From the NCBI RefSeq assembly GCF_001949145.1, contig NW_019091589.1, positions 232,293-292,292 of the forward strand: a DNA stretch of 60,000 nt, read 5' to 3'. This DNA comes from Acanthaster planci (lineage: Eukaryota; Echinodermata; Asteroidea; Valvatida; Acanthasteridae). Position numbers and translations under genes: made by a program. Every line of letters begins with the position of its first letter. Within the stretch, counting starts at the first letter, position 1. Shown here piece by piece: positions 50,795-60,000 of the stretch. Under the pieces are notes generated by a model. The model was not told the origin of the DNA. It saw only the letters and a list, made by a program, of their open reading frames with translations, and searched no databases.

Positions 50795-53708
50795 CTGGGC
50801 AAAAAAGCAAAAAGTGTCCTTTGCAGTACCTCCATCACAGGTCCAAGTGGCGAGCACTTACTGATGGCAGAGGAATGTATTCTTTTGAGTAGCTTGTGAC
50901 GTGAGAATTGAGACTGAATGAGTTGTGATGAGCTTTCACAGGCTTTGTGAGGGACTGAGCTACAAGAATAGCCCGGCAAGTAGATTTTTCATTTGAATTA
51001 CATCATGCTTCTGTTCTTCAATTTGGTAACATGTTTTAACATTTTAACTTGGATTAAAACATTTATAGTTCCTATTTCCACTGTGTAAGATTTACAAGTA
51101 GTTCTCCAGCTCAAAAGTAACCCACAGGAACCCGAACTCAGGGAGAGGTGGAGGGTTTCATGTACTAGGTCTCACACACACACGTATGCAACATAATTTT
51201 GTCGATGTTTTATATTAGATGAAATTATATGTAAAATGCACTGGCTACTTCAGTGCTGCAATAAAGCTGTGACCGTGACATTTGCCATCAAAAGCAGTGC
51301 TTACTTTGCAGATGTTGGAAAGCGTGTGAATTATCAAGCAGTGAATCTGACTTGGACCAAGTCAAAAAAATTTGCCTATGGCCACACATGCCATGGAAGC
51401 CACTTCCCACAGACTTATCTGCCACAGTAAGCCGTAGCCAAAACGTTTGGGTACAGTGTCTGGTAGCAACCTACGCCACATTGTTGAACGGTGGCATCTG
51501 ATCTGGACTAACCTTTGTAGCCACCTGTTCACGTCTTCGCTGTTTTCATCATTGCTCAAGATCTCCTCCAGCAGAGTTTCGGTCGATTCTCGTTGGAGCG
51601 TGAGATAAGGATGATCTGGGCAGTGCCTGTTGGCGTGTGTAAAGCGGCTCCTGCAACCTGCGGGGGGGAGGCAAAAGATTTTGTCAAACAAAACAGAACA
51701 ATGCACTGGTTGTGTTGATTCATTTCTTCAACAACTTAATCACTGTAAGATTCCCCCAGAAAAAGTGTAGAAGCATATTATTCTTTTCAAGGAATTTGAT
51801 GCAAATCCACATCCAAAGTGAAATATTTACAAGACAAAGACCCAAGATGGTAATTCTTTCAGAAATTTCTTTCATTTGACTGACACAGTTCTTTGCATCC
51901 CTGTGACAGATTTTCCAAAGTCAAGTTCATTTGAAAACTTAAAATTTATACTTTTAAACTAAGAATTCTTGTTCGAGGATTTAATTAAAACACTTTCAGG
52001 CAAACTTTCAATCAAAGAATGCACACCTTTAGCAGGGCAGTAGAACGGTTTTTCCCCAGTATGCAAACGCTGGTGTGTCTTGAGCTGACCACTCTGTACA
52101 AAGGCTCGGCTGCAGTTTGGGTAATCACACTTAAATGGTCGTTCTCCTATAAGAAAAAAGACATTGAAATAACATTATTATTGGAATCTTTGAGTGTTCA
52201 TGAACATGATAAACAGGCAATTATATGAATTACTTACATCGGCTTGATTGTAGGTATGTATTGTGAAAATGCAGTAGGGTTATTTATTTTCCTTTGTTTT
52301 GAATGGAATCAAAGAATGGATCTGTAGACAATGTGCACACACATGACAGATTAAAAATACAAGTTACAATTATATTTCTACTTCATCGTCCTTTTTACAC
52401 CTCCATGAGGCATGATTATGATGGATGCACTGGCTGCCGTGAAGTTTTCATACAATTATAGCCAGATCATGTTTAGGGGATCATTTAATTTCATGTTGAT
52501 ATTCTACGACAGAATTCTCATTGTCGAACCATGGAGGAAGGAAAAGATGGTGAAACTGTCGTGTCTGTTTGGGTGGTCTAGCCAAATTAAAACTGCCATT
52601 AGAGTGCCAACACATAGTCAGTCTCGACTTTAAATCACGACAAAAATCACTTCATTAAAGATGTTACGCCCCAACTATAGCATCAGTCCCAACTATAGTT
52701 GGGCCCGTCCCAACTAAAGTACTACAGTTGATGTGCCCAGCATATGCCAAAGTCATATTTATGATATTGGGTGCGTTCGATTAGCTTCCCTGAACACACC
52801 AGTGTTGCAAGCAAGGGAAGCCTCAAAATGAGGGTAATCGAACACTGCAGTGTAATCGCCAAGGCATTCTGGGAAAAAGGTCAAGTCACTGCCACGTTCC
52901 ATCATGTACGTCCATGCACGAACAGTCCATCCATGACGTCATTATACTCGGGCAACCTCCAGAGACCCGCCCGCCAGCTGGGGTAGTAGTGGCTGACATC
53001 AGGGCAAGCACGAGGATCACGTGATGGCTAAACGAACACTCTCGTGTAAATTTGACTTAAACGTGTAAGCTAATCGAACGCACCCATTGTTTACAAATGT
53101 CATGTCATCAGTCATAGGCCTAGGCCCCCTACTCATACTCAGGCTAGATGAACAGATGAAGTGCCACTGTGAGACACATTGACTTGGATAATGTTGAAAC
53201 ATTTCCCACAGACATGGGTCAACAATAGTTGGGCCAGCCCAACTGCAGCACTACAGTTGGGACTGTCCCAACTGAAGGTGGGACTTATGCTATGGTATTG
53301 GGGCGTAACAAAGACCATTGCTTTCCTACCCGTGTGTGTCCTGATGTGAGCTTGCAGTGACTTTTCTCGAGGAAACACCCTCTGGCATATCTTACATCTG
53401 ATCCCATGCCCAGATGTCGAGCCTTCTTTCTGTAGTTCCGGAATGACCTCTGCGCGCGGTCGGCCTCTTGGGCTTGGGATGGGTCCGCTGCTTTGGCGGG
53501 GAGTGAAGCCGCGCTCCGATCCTGGTGACCCACAGGAACTGCCCGGACTCAGTTGAACGTTCCGAGCGCTCTCTGACCATTTCCACGGGTAGAATTCAGC
53601 CAAACCGGGGCTCACAGGACTCCGAGGTAGTTGCAGTGGCCTAACAGGTGATCGGATGATTGCATTGGGGCAGATTTTCTGAGGAGAATTTGTCAAAACA
53701 GAAGCCAT
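50581..53708 (-). CDS. ZNF367: ZNF367-like C2H2 zinc finger transcription factor (complete, 4 exons)
   Basis: Four minus-strand exons (53708-53330, 52146-52027, 51657-51513, 50794-50581) join in phase to 858 nt, 285 residues plus a TAG stop. The N-terminal part is proline/serine-rich with a [19 protein letters not shown] block and GRPRAEV, both matching human ZNF367. Next come finger 1 ([18 protein letters not shown]-x2-C-x12-H-x3-H), finger 2 ([20 protein letters not shown]-x4-C) and the odd short third finger ([15 protein letters not shown]), which is also irregular in human. The C-terminus holds a charged helix and [20 protein letters not shown], the conserved ZNF367 tail. The start is the ATG at 53708 in a strong Kozak context (ACCATGG); the frame opens further upstream without another ATG. 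The protein should be nuclear and bind DNA; human ZNF367 is linked to cell-cycle expression. Human ZNF367 is about 350 aa, so this orthologue is shorter, mainly in the N-terminal low-complexity part. Confidence 0.94.
50795..51512 (-). other. ZNF367 intron 3
   Basis: No coding sequence or repeat is recognised. Confidence 0.6.
51513..51657 (-). CDS. ZNF367: ZNF367 exon 3 (third finger and linker)
   Basis: The exon encodes [20 protein letters not shown], then an acidic linker with [18 protein letters not shown]. The sequence FTHANRHCP is diagnostic for ZNF367. The acceptor is CCCCGCAG and the donor GTTAGT. Confidence 0.94.
51658..52026 (-). other. ZNF367 intron 2
   Basis: This 369-bp intron contains nothing recognisable. 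Confidence 0.6.
52027..52146 (-). CDS. ZNF367: ZNF367 exon 2 (finger 2)
   Basis: The exon encodes [39 protein letters not shown]. The acceptor is CTTATAG and the donor GTGTGC. The TGERP and TGEKP linkers between fingers are intact. Confidence 0.95.
52662..53310. mobile_element. TIR element in ZNF367 intron 1 (outer, 649 bp)
   Basis: Inverted termini TGTTACGCCCCAA are followed by CATAGCAT-like and AGTCCCA-like blocks on both sides, plus several palindromic CCCAACTATAGTTGGG units. Flanks AAAGAT and AAAGAC may be a decayed duplication. A second element sits inside. Confidence 0.65.
52769..53085. mobile_element. nested TIR element (317 bp)
   Basis: The perfect inverted termini GGGTGCGTTCGATTAGCTT (19 bp) lie inside the outer element. 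The style resembles hAT-type MITEs, but no clear 8-bp duplication is visible. No ORF is present. Confidence 0.7.
53330..53708 (-). CDS. ZNF367: ZNF367 exon 1 (finger 1)
   Basis: The exon runs from [20 protein letters not shown] to HIRTHTG. It contains the complete first C2H2 finger and the conserved [11 protein letters not shown] motif. The donor GTAGGA on the minus strand lies 19 bp from the end of a transposon-like repeat. Confidence 0.93.
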
Positions 53709-53749
53709 GGTGCTCGACTTTGTTATCACGCTGCTAATGGAACCTCTTT

Positions 53750-53960
53750 ATCATGCAACGATATCGCGCCAACGGCACGGATGAATTTGGCGCCTTTAAA
53801 CCGCATTGCACCATGGGTAAACCGCAAGGCGCGCGCCAGCCAACAAATCTAACTTTTTTCCTACGGTTGTGCGTTGTATGCGCATCAGCCTGTTCAGTAC
53901 GTAAGTAGGATTTCCATCCCGATAGTTTAAAGGGCGCCGTTAGTTTTGAGTTTGGCGCAC
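53750..53960 (-). promoter_or_regulatory. ZNF367 promoter with E2F-like sites beside TTTAAA
   Basis: Within 250 bp upstream of the ATG there are TTGGCGCGA-type sites (53764-53772, reverse strand), TTTGGCGCC followed directly by TTTAAA (53786-53800), TTTAAAGGGCGCC (53926-53938) and TTTGGCGC (53951-53958). E2F binds TTTSSCGC-type sites, and a GGCGC next to TTTAAA/TTTGAA recalls CDE/CHR modules of cell-cycle genes. No TATA box is seen. The function is inferred. Confidence 0.55.
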
Positions 53961-54031
53961 AGACGTGTTTAATAAAATCTGGGATCGCAATGCCCTTAAT
54001 CAGCTTATAGAGATCATTGAATCTACTTGCG

Positions 54032-54143
54032 GCCATTTTACCGAGCCGAATACAAAGCTTTCCTGGCGTTGCCGCCTTTGTTCTTCCTAACGTCAATAGA
54101 AGGGAGCCAACCCCCACACTTGTATTCGGCTCAGTAAAATGGC
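54032..54143. promoter_or_regulatory. 24-bp inverted repeat at the divergent promoter
   Basis: Arms at 54032-54055 and 54120-54143 are reverse complements with one mismatch over 24 bp, separated by 64 bp. Each arm contains AAAATGGC reading outward, similar to the YY1/5'-end motif AANATGGC that often overlaps start codons. Each arm also contains an outward ATG (MAAS on the minus strand, MAAG on the plus strand). Confidence 0.6.
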
Positions 54144-54657
54144 TGCTGGTCGGCTTCTTCTTCTTCATACAAAGGCGTTGCAAGTTCAGGTCTTTTTTAT
54201 ATACGTCCGTGGTTTGGCGGTCGTGGGCGTTTCTGTGTGTACTTCCTCCATGGTGTCAAAGACCTGGCTGAAGGATCTATGGTTAGCCGCACCAGAGCAG
54301 AGGAGCTCCCCCAGGTCTTTGGCCCATTGAGTGCTGGAGGCCAATTCTGTCAACAAATTGGTGGAAGAAGGGGTGCCCCCGAAAAAAGGAGAGCGTAAAA
54401 AACAAGAACGAGAGAAAGGCCGTTTTGGGGAGGGGGCATTTCATTTCCCTTCCTTCCAAAAATGGGTAAAAGCCCCCAAATTTAGGCTCACTTTTCAGAG
54501 AGGCCATAAAGATTTCATTTCCAAATCACCCAAAACGCAACCAATATTAACCCAAAAAAGTTGGCCTCTGGAACCACTCTTGACTCTCTCCTTTTCAAAC
54601 ACAATCCTGAAGAACGATGTTCATGCTGAAAAATTAGCCGAGTTTCTCAGATAGGAG
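54139..54657 (+). other. unrecognised ORF, 172 codons with one in-frame TGA
   Basis: From the ATG at 54139 (AAAATGGCTGC) one frame runs to a TAG at 54655-54657 with a single internal TGA at 54328-54330. The first half starts MAAGRLLLLHTKALQVQVFF, which looks like a mitochondrial or signal-type N-terminus. The second half is basic and contains EEGVPPKKGERKKQEREKG. I do not recognise the protein. It may be a decayed gene, a gene with an intron I cannot place, a leader exon, or chance. Confidence 0.25.
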
Positions 54658-54830
54658 ATTATCACTTGGATAACTAACAAGTGAAGGCACTACAACTTAC
54701 ACTGCAAGCGTGTGCATTATGAAGAACGTGAACGTGGCTGCTTGATTAAAAAATTGGAAAAACAGATTTAGTCGGTATTTAAAACAAAACTCAAAGTTTC
54801 AAACAACACTAAAAACAGAGCGGGCCCATA

Positions 54831-54893
54831 TACATGTATGCACTAGCTAGCATACATGTACTGTACATGTACACCACGTACATGTACACATGT
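54831..54893. repeat. TACATGTA palindrome cluster
   Basis: An inverted repeat (TACATGTATGC and GCATACATGTA around ACTAGCTA) is followed by further GTACATGTAC units. The region is almost pure alternating palindromes. Confidence 0.6.
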
Positions 54894-55425
54894 GCGTATC
54901 GATTGAGTGTCGGTCCAGCGTCATTTTGCCCATATAAGGCAATTCCGGTATTCATGGTAAACTCGTGCAATTAAAAGAAATGGTGAACAGACTATACCTA
55001 GGTGTCGTTCGGCGTTAAAGATGGGTCAAATACACTAAACAAATAAACAAATTTTCGAAAATCCTGTCTTGAGAGTGATTGCTTGTGTTGAAGATTGTTC
55101 CTTAAGTTGGAGTGGACACACTACATGCACACGAAAAGTTCGAATCGCAGCTACATTAAAAATTCAGCGCCCTCATGTATATTTTGGTCCCTGTAATATT
55201 GGCTGGTACTGTCCCCTGCCCACATCAGGATATCCCTTGGTAAAACGGTTACCAGCGCTGCGTTGACTGAATGCGTGCTTTCGCGCTAGCGCTATGCAAA
55301 ATCGCATGTTAGTCTTCCATTTCGCCATATTGGACGGGGCCCAACATTACCAGCACAAATGCGACTGAATTTATAACGAAAAGAATCCATTGCCATCCTC
55401 TATTTTGTCGAAGAAATCGACAAAA

Positions 55426-55618
55426 ATGGATTCCCAATATTCCGTACAAGTGAAAAACAGGTTCTACCTGGACATGGATATGGTCGGAGATCCCTTGGAG
55501 ATTCTTCCGACCGAAACAAAATCACAGAAGAAGGACAAGAAAAAGAAGAGCGAGGGGAAAAAGAAGGCTGAGGCGGAGAAGAAAGAACCTGAGCCACAAC
55601 AGAAGCCTAAAGCTGAAG
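55426..55618 (+). CDS. SERBP1/HABP4 exon 1
   Basis: The exon encodes [32 protein letters not shown] and a Lys/Glu-rich low-complexity segment ending KPKAE. The donor is GTAAAC. One base is left over and completes a glutamate codon in exon 2. Confidence 0.92.
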
Positions 55619-58600
55619 GTAAACTAATCTTGACGATCTGCCTTATCTTTGTTGATTTTCCATCATTTCTGTGCATAAATATGGTACAGAGCGTCTGATT
55701 TAATGTGATATTGCGAGCGCTGTTGGCAGTCACATGTACTGGAAGCCGCCATATTTAAACCATGAGTACGATAAATGCATAGGACACAGGAGTTGGAACT
55801 CTGGCAATTCAAAGTGTTCAGTGATCGACGCTGCTGAGTAAGAAGAATAATAGAAAACATTCCAAAAATGCCCGAGTACTGCCTGCATCTTAGCTGGACA
55901 AGCAAGGCCAGTATAGGGCCTAGCAGTAGGCTAATATTATTACTTGTTGTGTTTTGCTTGCAATAAAAAATTATAAATTATGGCTGTCGCCAGGAAATAA
56001 AGAAAAATCCCTGATATTAGACCTGCTTTTGCCATTGTGAGTAATCTTTTTTGATTTTGATACACTGTTCCGTTATCCATGCAAAGTTTGTAATTTTCTT
56101 CCCCTCCCTCCGATACATCCATGACATCACTAGTTTCAAAGACTTGATACAAACTTGACTAAGATTGACCAACAAAATGTTGACTGCTGCTAGAAAGCTA
56201 AGTTCATAAAGAGCAAACTGCGCTATTACATCACAGGGAGTGATCATGAAATCTCATAAAAATACACTTTTATGCAAATGCCATAATAAAAATTATTCAA
56301 ACAAAACAAAATCTTGCGAACAACGGGGCAATTTATTGCCAAAATAACTCCAGGAGAAAGCTTACATTAATGCAATGACTGCACATCTAATTTCGGGCAC
56401 ACTGCATAATACAAGCAACTGCGCAAGCATTAAATTTGATGTTGTCGTGATATACCATGCACCCACAAATGCATGAATATTCAATTTCCTATACCTCAGT
56501 ACACAAAGTTTTAAGGATGCAGATTACAAGCAAAAATTGCGTCAGCGATACAAAGCATATAAAGGGATTTTGTGGTTGTGAAACAGATGGTACGTGGCAA
56601 GCACTCGCTGCTCTTTGGCTGTGGACATACAATTTTGGGTCAGCTCATACCCTAGTTAACTCGTATCCCGGTCAACTCGTACAAAAGAAAAAGAACAACA
56701 AGGAAAAAAGTTCTTCTGTTAATCATCAAACAAGCAGCAGGCAGATCTATCTCTTTTTGAAGATGGGTTGGCTCTGAAAAGAGCCGGTTGGTCGCCGTTC
56801 TCGTACCACTCCGAAAGCTTGAATATACATATACTTTGGTGCCAAGCTATGATAAGCTATACTAGGATAGCTGAACTCCTAAACACTGGGGGATTTTTCG
56901 ACGAAAAATCCAAACTTTATACTTAAATATAGATCAATAAATGCAAACATTAAAACTAATTAATTTATGCACTGCGTATTCTCTGCTGACTGGGCCTGGG
57001 GGGTACACGCCAACCTGGGTAGGAGTTAACTCGGGTGTGAGTTGACCTGGGTACTAGTTAAATTGGTGCATATTTTGGGGTAACCCGGGTACGAGTTGAC
57101 CCGTGGCGGGACATACCAGGCATGCCAGAAAGCGGTAATTGGCCAGATGTCACATGTATAGCCCAGGCAGTTTAAACTCCTTCTGTGTCCTTTCTCTATG
57201 GTTAGTGTTAGCGTGAGTGGTTTGATACATGCACACACGGTACACATCTCGATTAAGAATTACATTCAAGTAATTAATTAATTGTACTTGTATAGAATTC
57301 AGATAGGCCTAAGTGTAGTGAAGAATTCACGGATAAAAACATACAAAGCCCATCGAACAGTGCCCTCTATTCCTCTATGTACTCTGCCTAGTACATGCCA
57401 AGTCTAGGTGAACTAATCTTCCATCATGTGCAAGCCTTTACTCCAAGCCTTTACCTCCAGAACTGTAAGGTTTATGCAAAGCTTACAGATAGCAACGTAA
57501 ACAGTCATATCCAACATGGCACTACTTCGGTTTGCGTGACATTTCTATGCCGTTACACCGATTCTACCCCTGTAATTTCGCAAGGTCTCCCAGGATGCAA
57601 TTTTGTATGGCATGAAGGGGAGGTCATTTACATTTACCATTTAAAAAGTGAAATTTATGAGAATTTGTCTTACCACGCTGTGTCCATGACTGCCTGCCTG
57701 CCCAGCTCATTCAGGTGAAGGTTCATCGTTGTTAGCAGTGTGGCAGGCTTCATCACATTCAACGTGGCTCCAGTCTCTTTCTATTCAGTTTCCTTACGCT
57801 CGCAAATGAAAGAAAAATTTCTATTGGTTGAATGGAGTGCTGATGACATTCACCAACTACAGCTTGTCTCTTGTTTCATACGTCACATGGACGGGACCTT
57901 TCATTGGATAACACATTACACGTACTGGAACAGTCGTCGGAGTAGCGGAAATGCGTTTGCTAGGAAAGGTTATGCAGTGACCTCAACATGACCCCAAAAA
58001 TATTTGTCCGAAAAAAACAAATCACAAGGGGTTGTGGCCTTGATCGCCTAGGGCTGTTTTTGGGATAAATTTCAGTCCTCCCCCCACAATCATTCATAAT
58101 CTCCGTTGATTAAAGTCCCATCTTTGCCCTTGGTAAATGATTTTTTTCCCTGTGTCTGATACGGGCCCCTAGAACTAAGGCTAGGTTTACTTTGTCTATA
58201 GTGTTTATATACTTATCCCAGGTTTTGATCGCATGTGCATGCACACAGTAGACTCAACTACACGTGCATAATTGATTTTTGCAAAATGTAATAGGTTGGT
58301 CAACTTTGTGGCCTGATGGGATAAGGTTAGTGGGCTCACTCTGTGCAGTCGAAACAGATGTGTCAAAATTGAAGCAAAACAAGTTTTCTTTTTAAAAATT
58401 CACTGGAATTCTTTTTTACGAATAAATTTTCCATGAATTTCAGAAATACTTCGTCAGGAAATCGACCTGTTCCATCCTGTAAAAGGATGTTTTGTCTTAA
58501 GAAATGTTGGAATAATTCCTGGGTTGTGAAATAAATATGATAGCCCAAGTACATCAAACACCATTTTTCTTTTTTTTTCAGTTTCTTAGCTCATTTGTAG

Positions 58601-60000
58601 AATACTTTACACCTTGACCTCAGTGCCTTTCCTCTGTAGGAATGTTGGCCTTGTTGCCCCTTAAAATGTCCCATTTCGTGAGGCAAAAATGGCATTGCCC
58701 CCAAAAAGTTGAAGTTAGAGCCCTGATTGTGCTTTTCATGAAGAGTTCTGAGATCAAAATAAGCTTCAATTTGGAGAAATTTAAGCCCCAGGGATGAGTT
58801 TTATTGAGAATTATGTGCAGGTTGCTTTAAAAGGTTTACTTCTATGCACATTTCCAATTTATTTTGAAGTGCTTAGTTACATGTACACCATTTTTAACCA
58901 TCCAAATTTGATTGATTTGAAAAACCTGTTCTTCCATAGAAACGCGGCAAGAGCCTGTGGAGCCTAGAAGGTCAGGCGGAAGAGGTGGGAACCGAGGTTC
59001 AAGCGCTCGCCAAGGTGGGGAGAATCGACGACCGCCCCGTGAAAGGCGAGATCAGGACACCAGCGAGAACCAGGAAAACCATGCCCCGGTAGAGTTCCGG
59101 AGTGAGAAGTCGGACCGGCCAGTGTACCGGGGAGCTGAGCAAGGCGACAGGCCTCCCAGGGGCGAAAGAGGGCGGGGCCGAGGCCGTGGAAGAGGGCGCG
59201 TTGGATTCGCCGGCGGGCGCGACTTCCGAGGCAAGAGGGAATTTGATCGCCACAGCGGCAATGATAAGAGGTACTAATAAAATTGAGGTGTGATAGTGCA
59301 GGTAACCTCGGGTTGGGCACCCTGTGCCACCCTGTGCCACTAGGGGGGAGGGCGGGGCTACACAAGTTTCATTATTTTCAGGAGCTGTCTGTTTCACCTT
59401 TGGGTAGTTGTTTGCTTCTAGGATATTTCAGTTGATTTTATGTACTTGCACCCTTTAAATTAGACACAGCCATTGTTATTTAAGTCCCAGAGGCATGTTG
59501 GTTAAACACCTGCTGTCCTGTCCTGTACCATTGTTATTCAGTGGAGGGCAGTATTGCAGTTAATTGATGATGAGCAGAAACTTCTACCTGTCTGACTTTT
59601 CTGCACTGAGTTTGCTTCGCACATTTTCCATCTAACATACTGTTTGATTTAGTCACTGAGAAAACCTCAAGGTGGGTAGGATAACTAGTTTAAAGTCCAG
59701 CCCGTTTCAGCCCATCTTAATTTTTCCTTGCCACCAGCACTTGCAGGTTAACTGACATCAATGGGATCCACTCAGGAATATTTGTGGCTCCTGTGACTCG
59801 GCAGGAAGTCAGCTACACCAAGACCTTGTTTTTTTTAAAGTTCTCACAGATAGAAACCATCCCCCTAACCACTAATTTTTTCCACTGTTGGTCAGGTCTA
59901 ACCTTTATGAAGGGGATCTGTGCTTGCTCAATATTCTCTTATCAGCTGTTTTGATAGTAGTGGTCGCACCCTTGTTGCACCATTTGACCGAACAAAGCAA
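55426..60000 (+). CDS. SERBP1/HABP4 family RNA-binding protein (5' part, runs off the window)
   Basis: Two exons (55426-55618 and 58940-59270) join in phase. The N-terminus has [20 protein letters not shown], which matches the conserved VxNRF...DPFEVL start of SERBP1 and HABP4. A lysine-rich stretch follows, then GG/RG-rich sequence, [10 protein letters not shown], a run of GRGRGR and [15 protein letters not shown], a signature of this family. Family members bind RNA and sit on ribosomes (mRNA-channel clamping, as for yeast Stm1) and also in the nucleus. The ATG at 55426 is chosen as the first in frame; upstream only a TTG extends the frame. Vertebrates have both SERBP1 and HABP4, so the exact orthology is not assigned. 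The remaining exons lie beyond 60000. The gene is head-to-head with ZNF367. Confidence 0.92.
55778..57200. mobile_element. non-autonomous TIR element, copy 2 (interrupted)
   Basis: This copy is similar to the element at 17443-18334 over nearly its whole length and lies in the same orientation. It runs from CATAGGACACAGGAG to CTTCTGTGTCCTTTCTCTATG. Its left terminus has lost about 6 bp, and a flanking duplication is not clear. It lies in SERBP1/HABP4 intron 1. Confidence 0.8.
56631..57108. mobile_element. 478-bp element inserted into copy 2
   Basis: GGACATAC occurs on both sides (56623-56630 and 57109-57116) but only once in copy 1, so this is an 8-bp target-site duplication with an empty-site control. 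The ends carry GGGTCAGCTCATACCCTAGT and, reversed, GGGTCAACTCGTACCCGGGT. Further GGTCAACTCGTAC units lie inside each end. An 8-bp duplication fits hAT-like or P-like elements. Confidence 0.78.
57201..58939 (+). other. rest of SERBP1/HABP4 intron 1
   Basis: No gene is recognised on either strand. Confidence 0.6.
58940..59270 (+). CDS. SERBP1/HABP4 exon 2 (RGG box)
   Basis: The exon encodes [20 protein letters not shown], then [29 protein letters not shown] and [15 protein letters not shown]. The acceptor is TTCCATAG and the donor GTACTA. The exon is notably GC-rich compared with its introns. Confidence 0.93.
59271..60000 (+). other. start of SERBP1/HABP4 intron 2
   Basis: No coding sequence is seen. 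A short 11-bp tandem (CACCCTGTGC) stands at 59318-59340. Confidence 0.6.

Noticed and set aside
53139-53329. Extension of the ZNF367 exon 1 frame beyond HIRTHTG
   Set aside because: The frame continues into the inserted TIR element; the donor at 53329 and the matching exon 2 phase show it is intron.
55940-56247. Minus-strand frames with membrane-like segments in intron 1 of SERBP1/HABP4
   Set aside because: They lie inside TIR element copy 2, and the frames are not kept in copy 1.
1-60000. CRISPR arrays, operons, prophage or bacterial features
   Set aside because: The window is clearly spliced eukaryotic DNA; no regularly spaced direct repeats of CRISPR type are present.

Overview
The window is metazoan nuclear DNA, AT-rich, with compact exons separated by long introns. 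All exons recognised join with canonical GT/AG sites and compatible phases. The protein matches (an SLC4A11-type transporter, ZNF367, a SERBP1/HABP4 RNA-binding protein) point to a bilaterian. The marked excess of TACATGTA palindromes, the mix of small DNA transposons and a degenerate tRNA-like SINE suggest a marine invertebrate such as an echinoderm, hemichordate, amphioxus or mollusc. I cannot fix the species from the sequence.

Layout. Positions 6242 to 44251 (+) hold sixteen exons of an SLC4A11-like membrane transporter. They cover 758 residues from the cytoplasmic domain to the stop; the N-terminal exons are not recognised and may lie left of the window. Positions 44252 to 50580 hold the 3' UTR of that gene and the tail-to-tail gap. 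Positions 50581 to 53708 (-) hold the complete four-exon ZNF367 orthologue (285 aa). Positions 53709 to 55425 form a head-to-head promoter region with E2F-like sites next to TTTAAA, a 24-bp inverted repeat and an unexplained ORF pair. Positions 55426 to beyond 60000 (+) hold the first two coding exons of a SERBP1/HABP4 family gene, which runs off the right edge.

Mobile and repeat content. I see a family of roughly 0.9-kb non-autonomous terminal-inverted-repeat elements: a complete copy at 17443-18334 with a 7-bp target-site duplication, and a second copy at 55778-57200. The second copy is interrupted by a different 478-bp element with its own 8-bp duplication. There is also a piggyBac-like MITE flanked by TTAA at 34443-35032, and two nested inverted-repeat elements in ZNF367 intron 1. 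In three transporter introns the sequence just upstream of the 3' splice site has been tandemly duplicated. In one of them the splice acceptor and exon start are reiterated at about 60 bp, in frame and free of stops.

The three genes do not form a pathway. SLC4A11 is a plasma-membrane ion transporter, ZNF367 a cell-cycle-linked transcription factor and SERBP1/HABP4 a ribosome-associated RNA-binding protein. The ZNF367/HABP4 divergent pairing also exists on human chromosome 9q22 (from memory), so this looks like ancient microsynteny.
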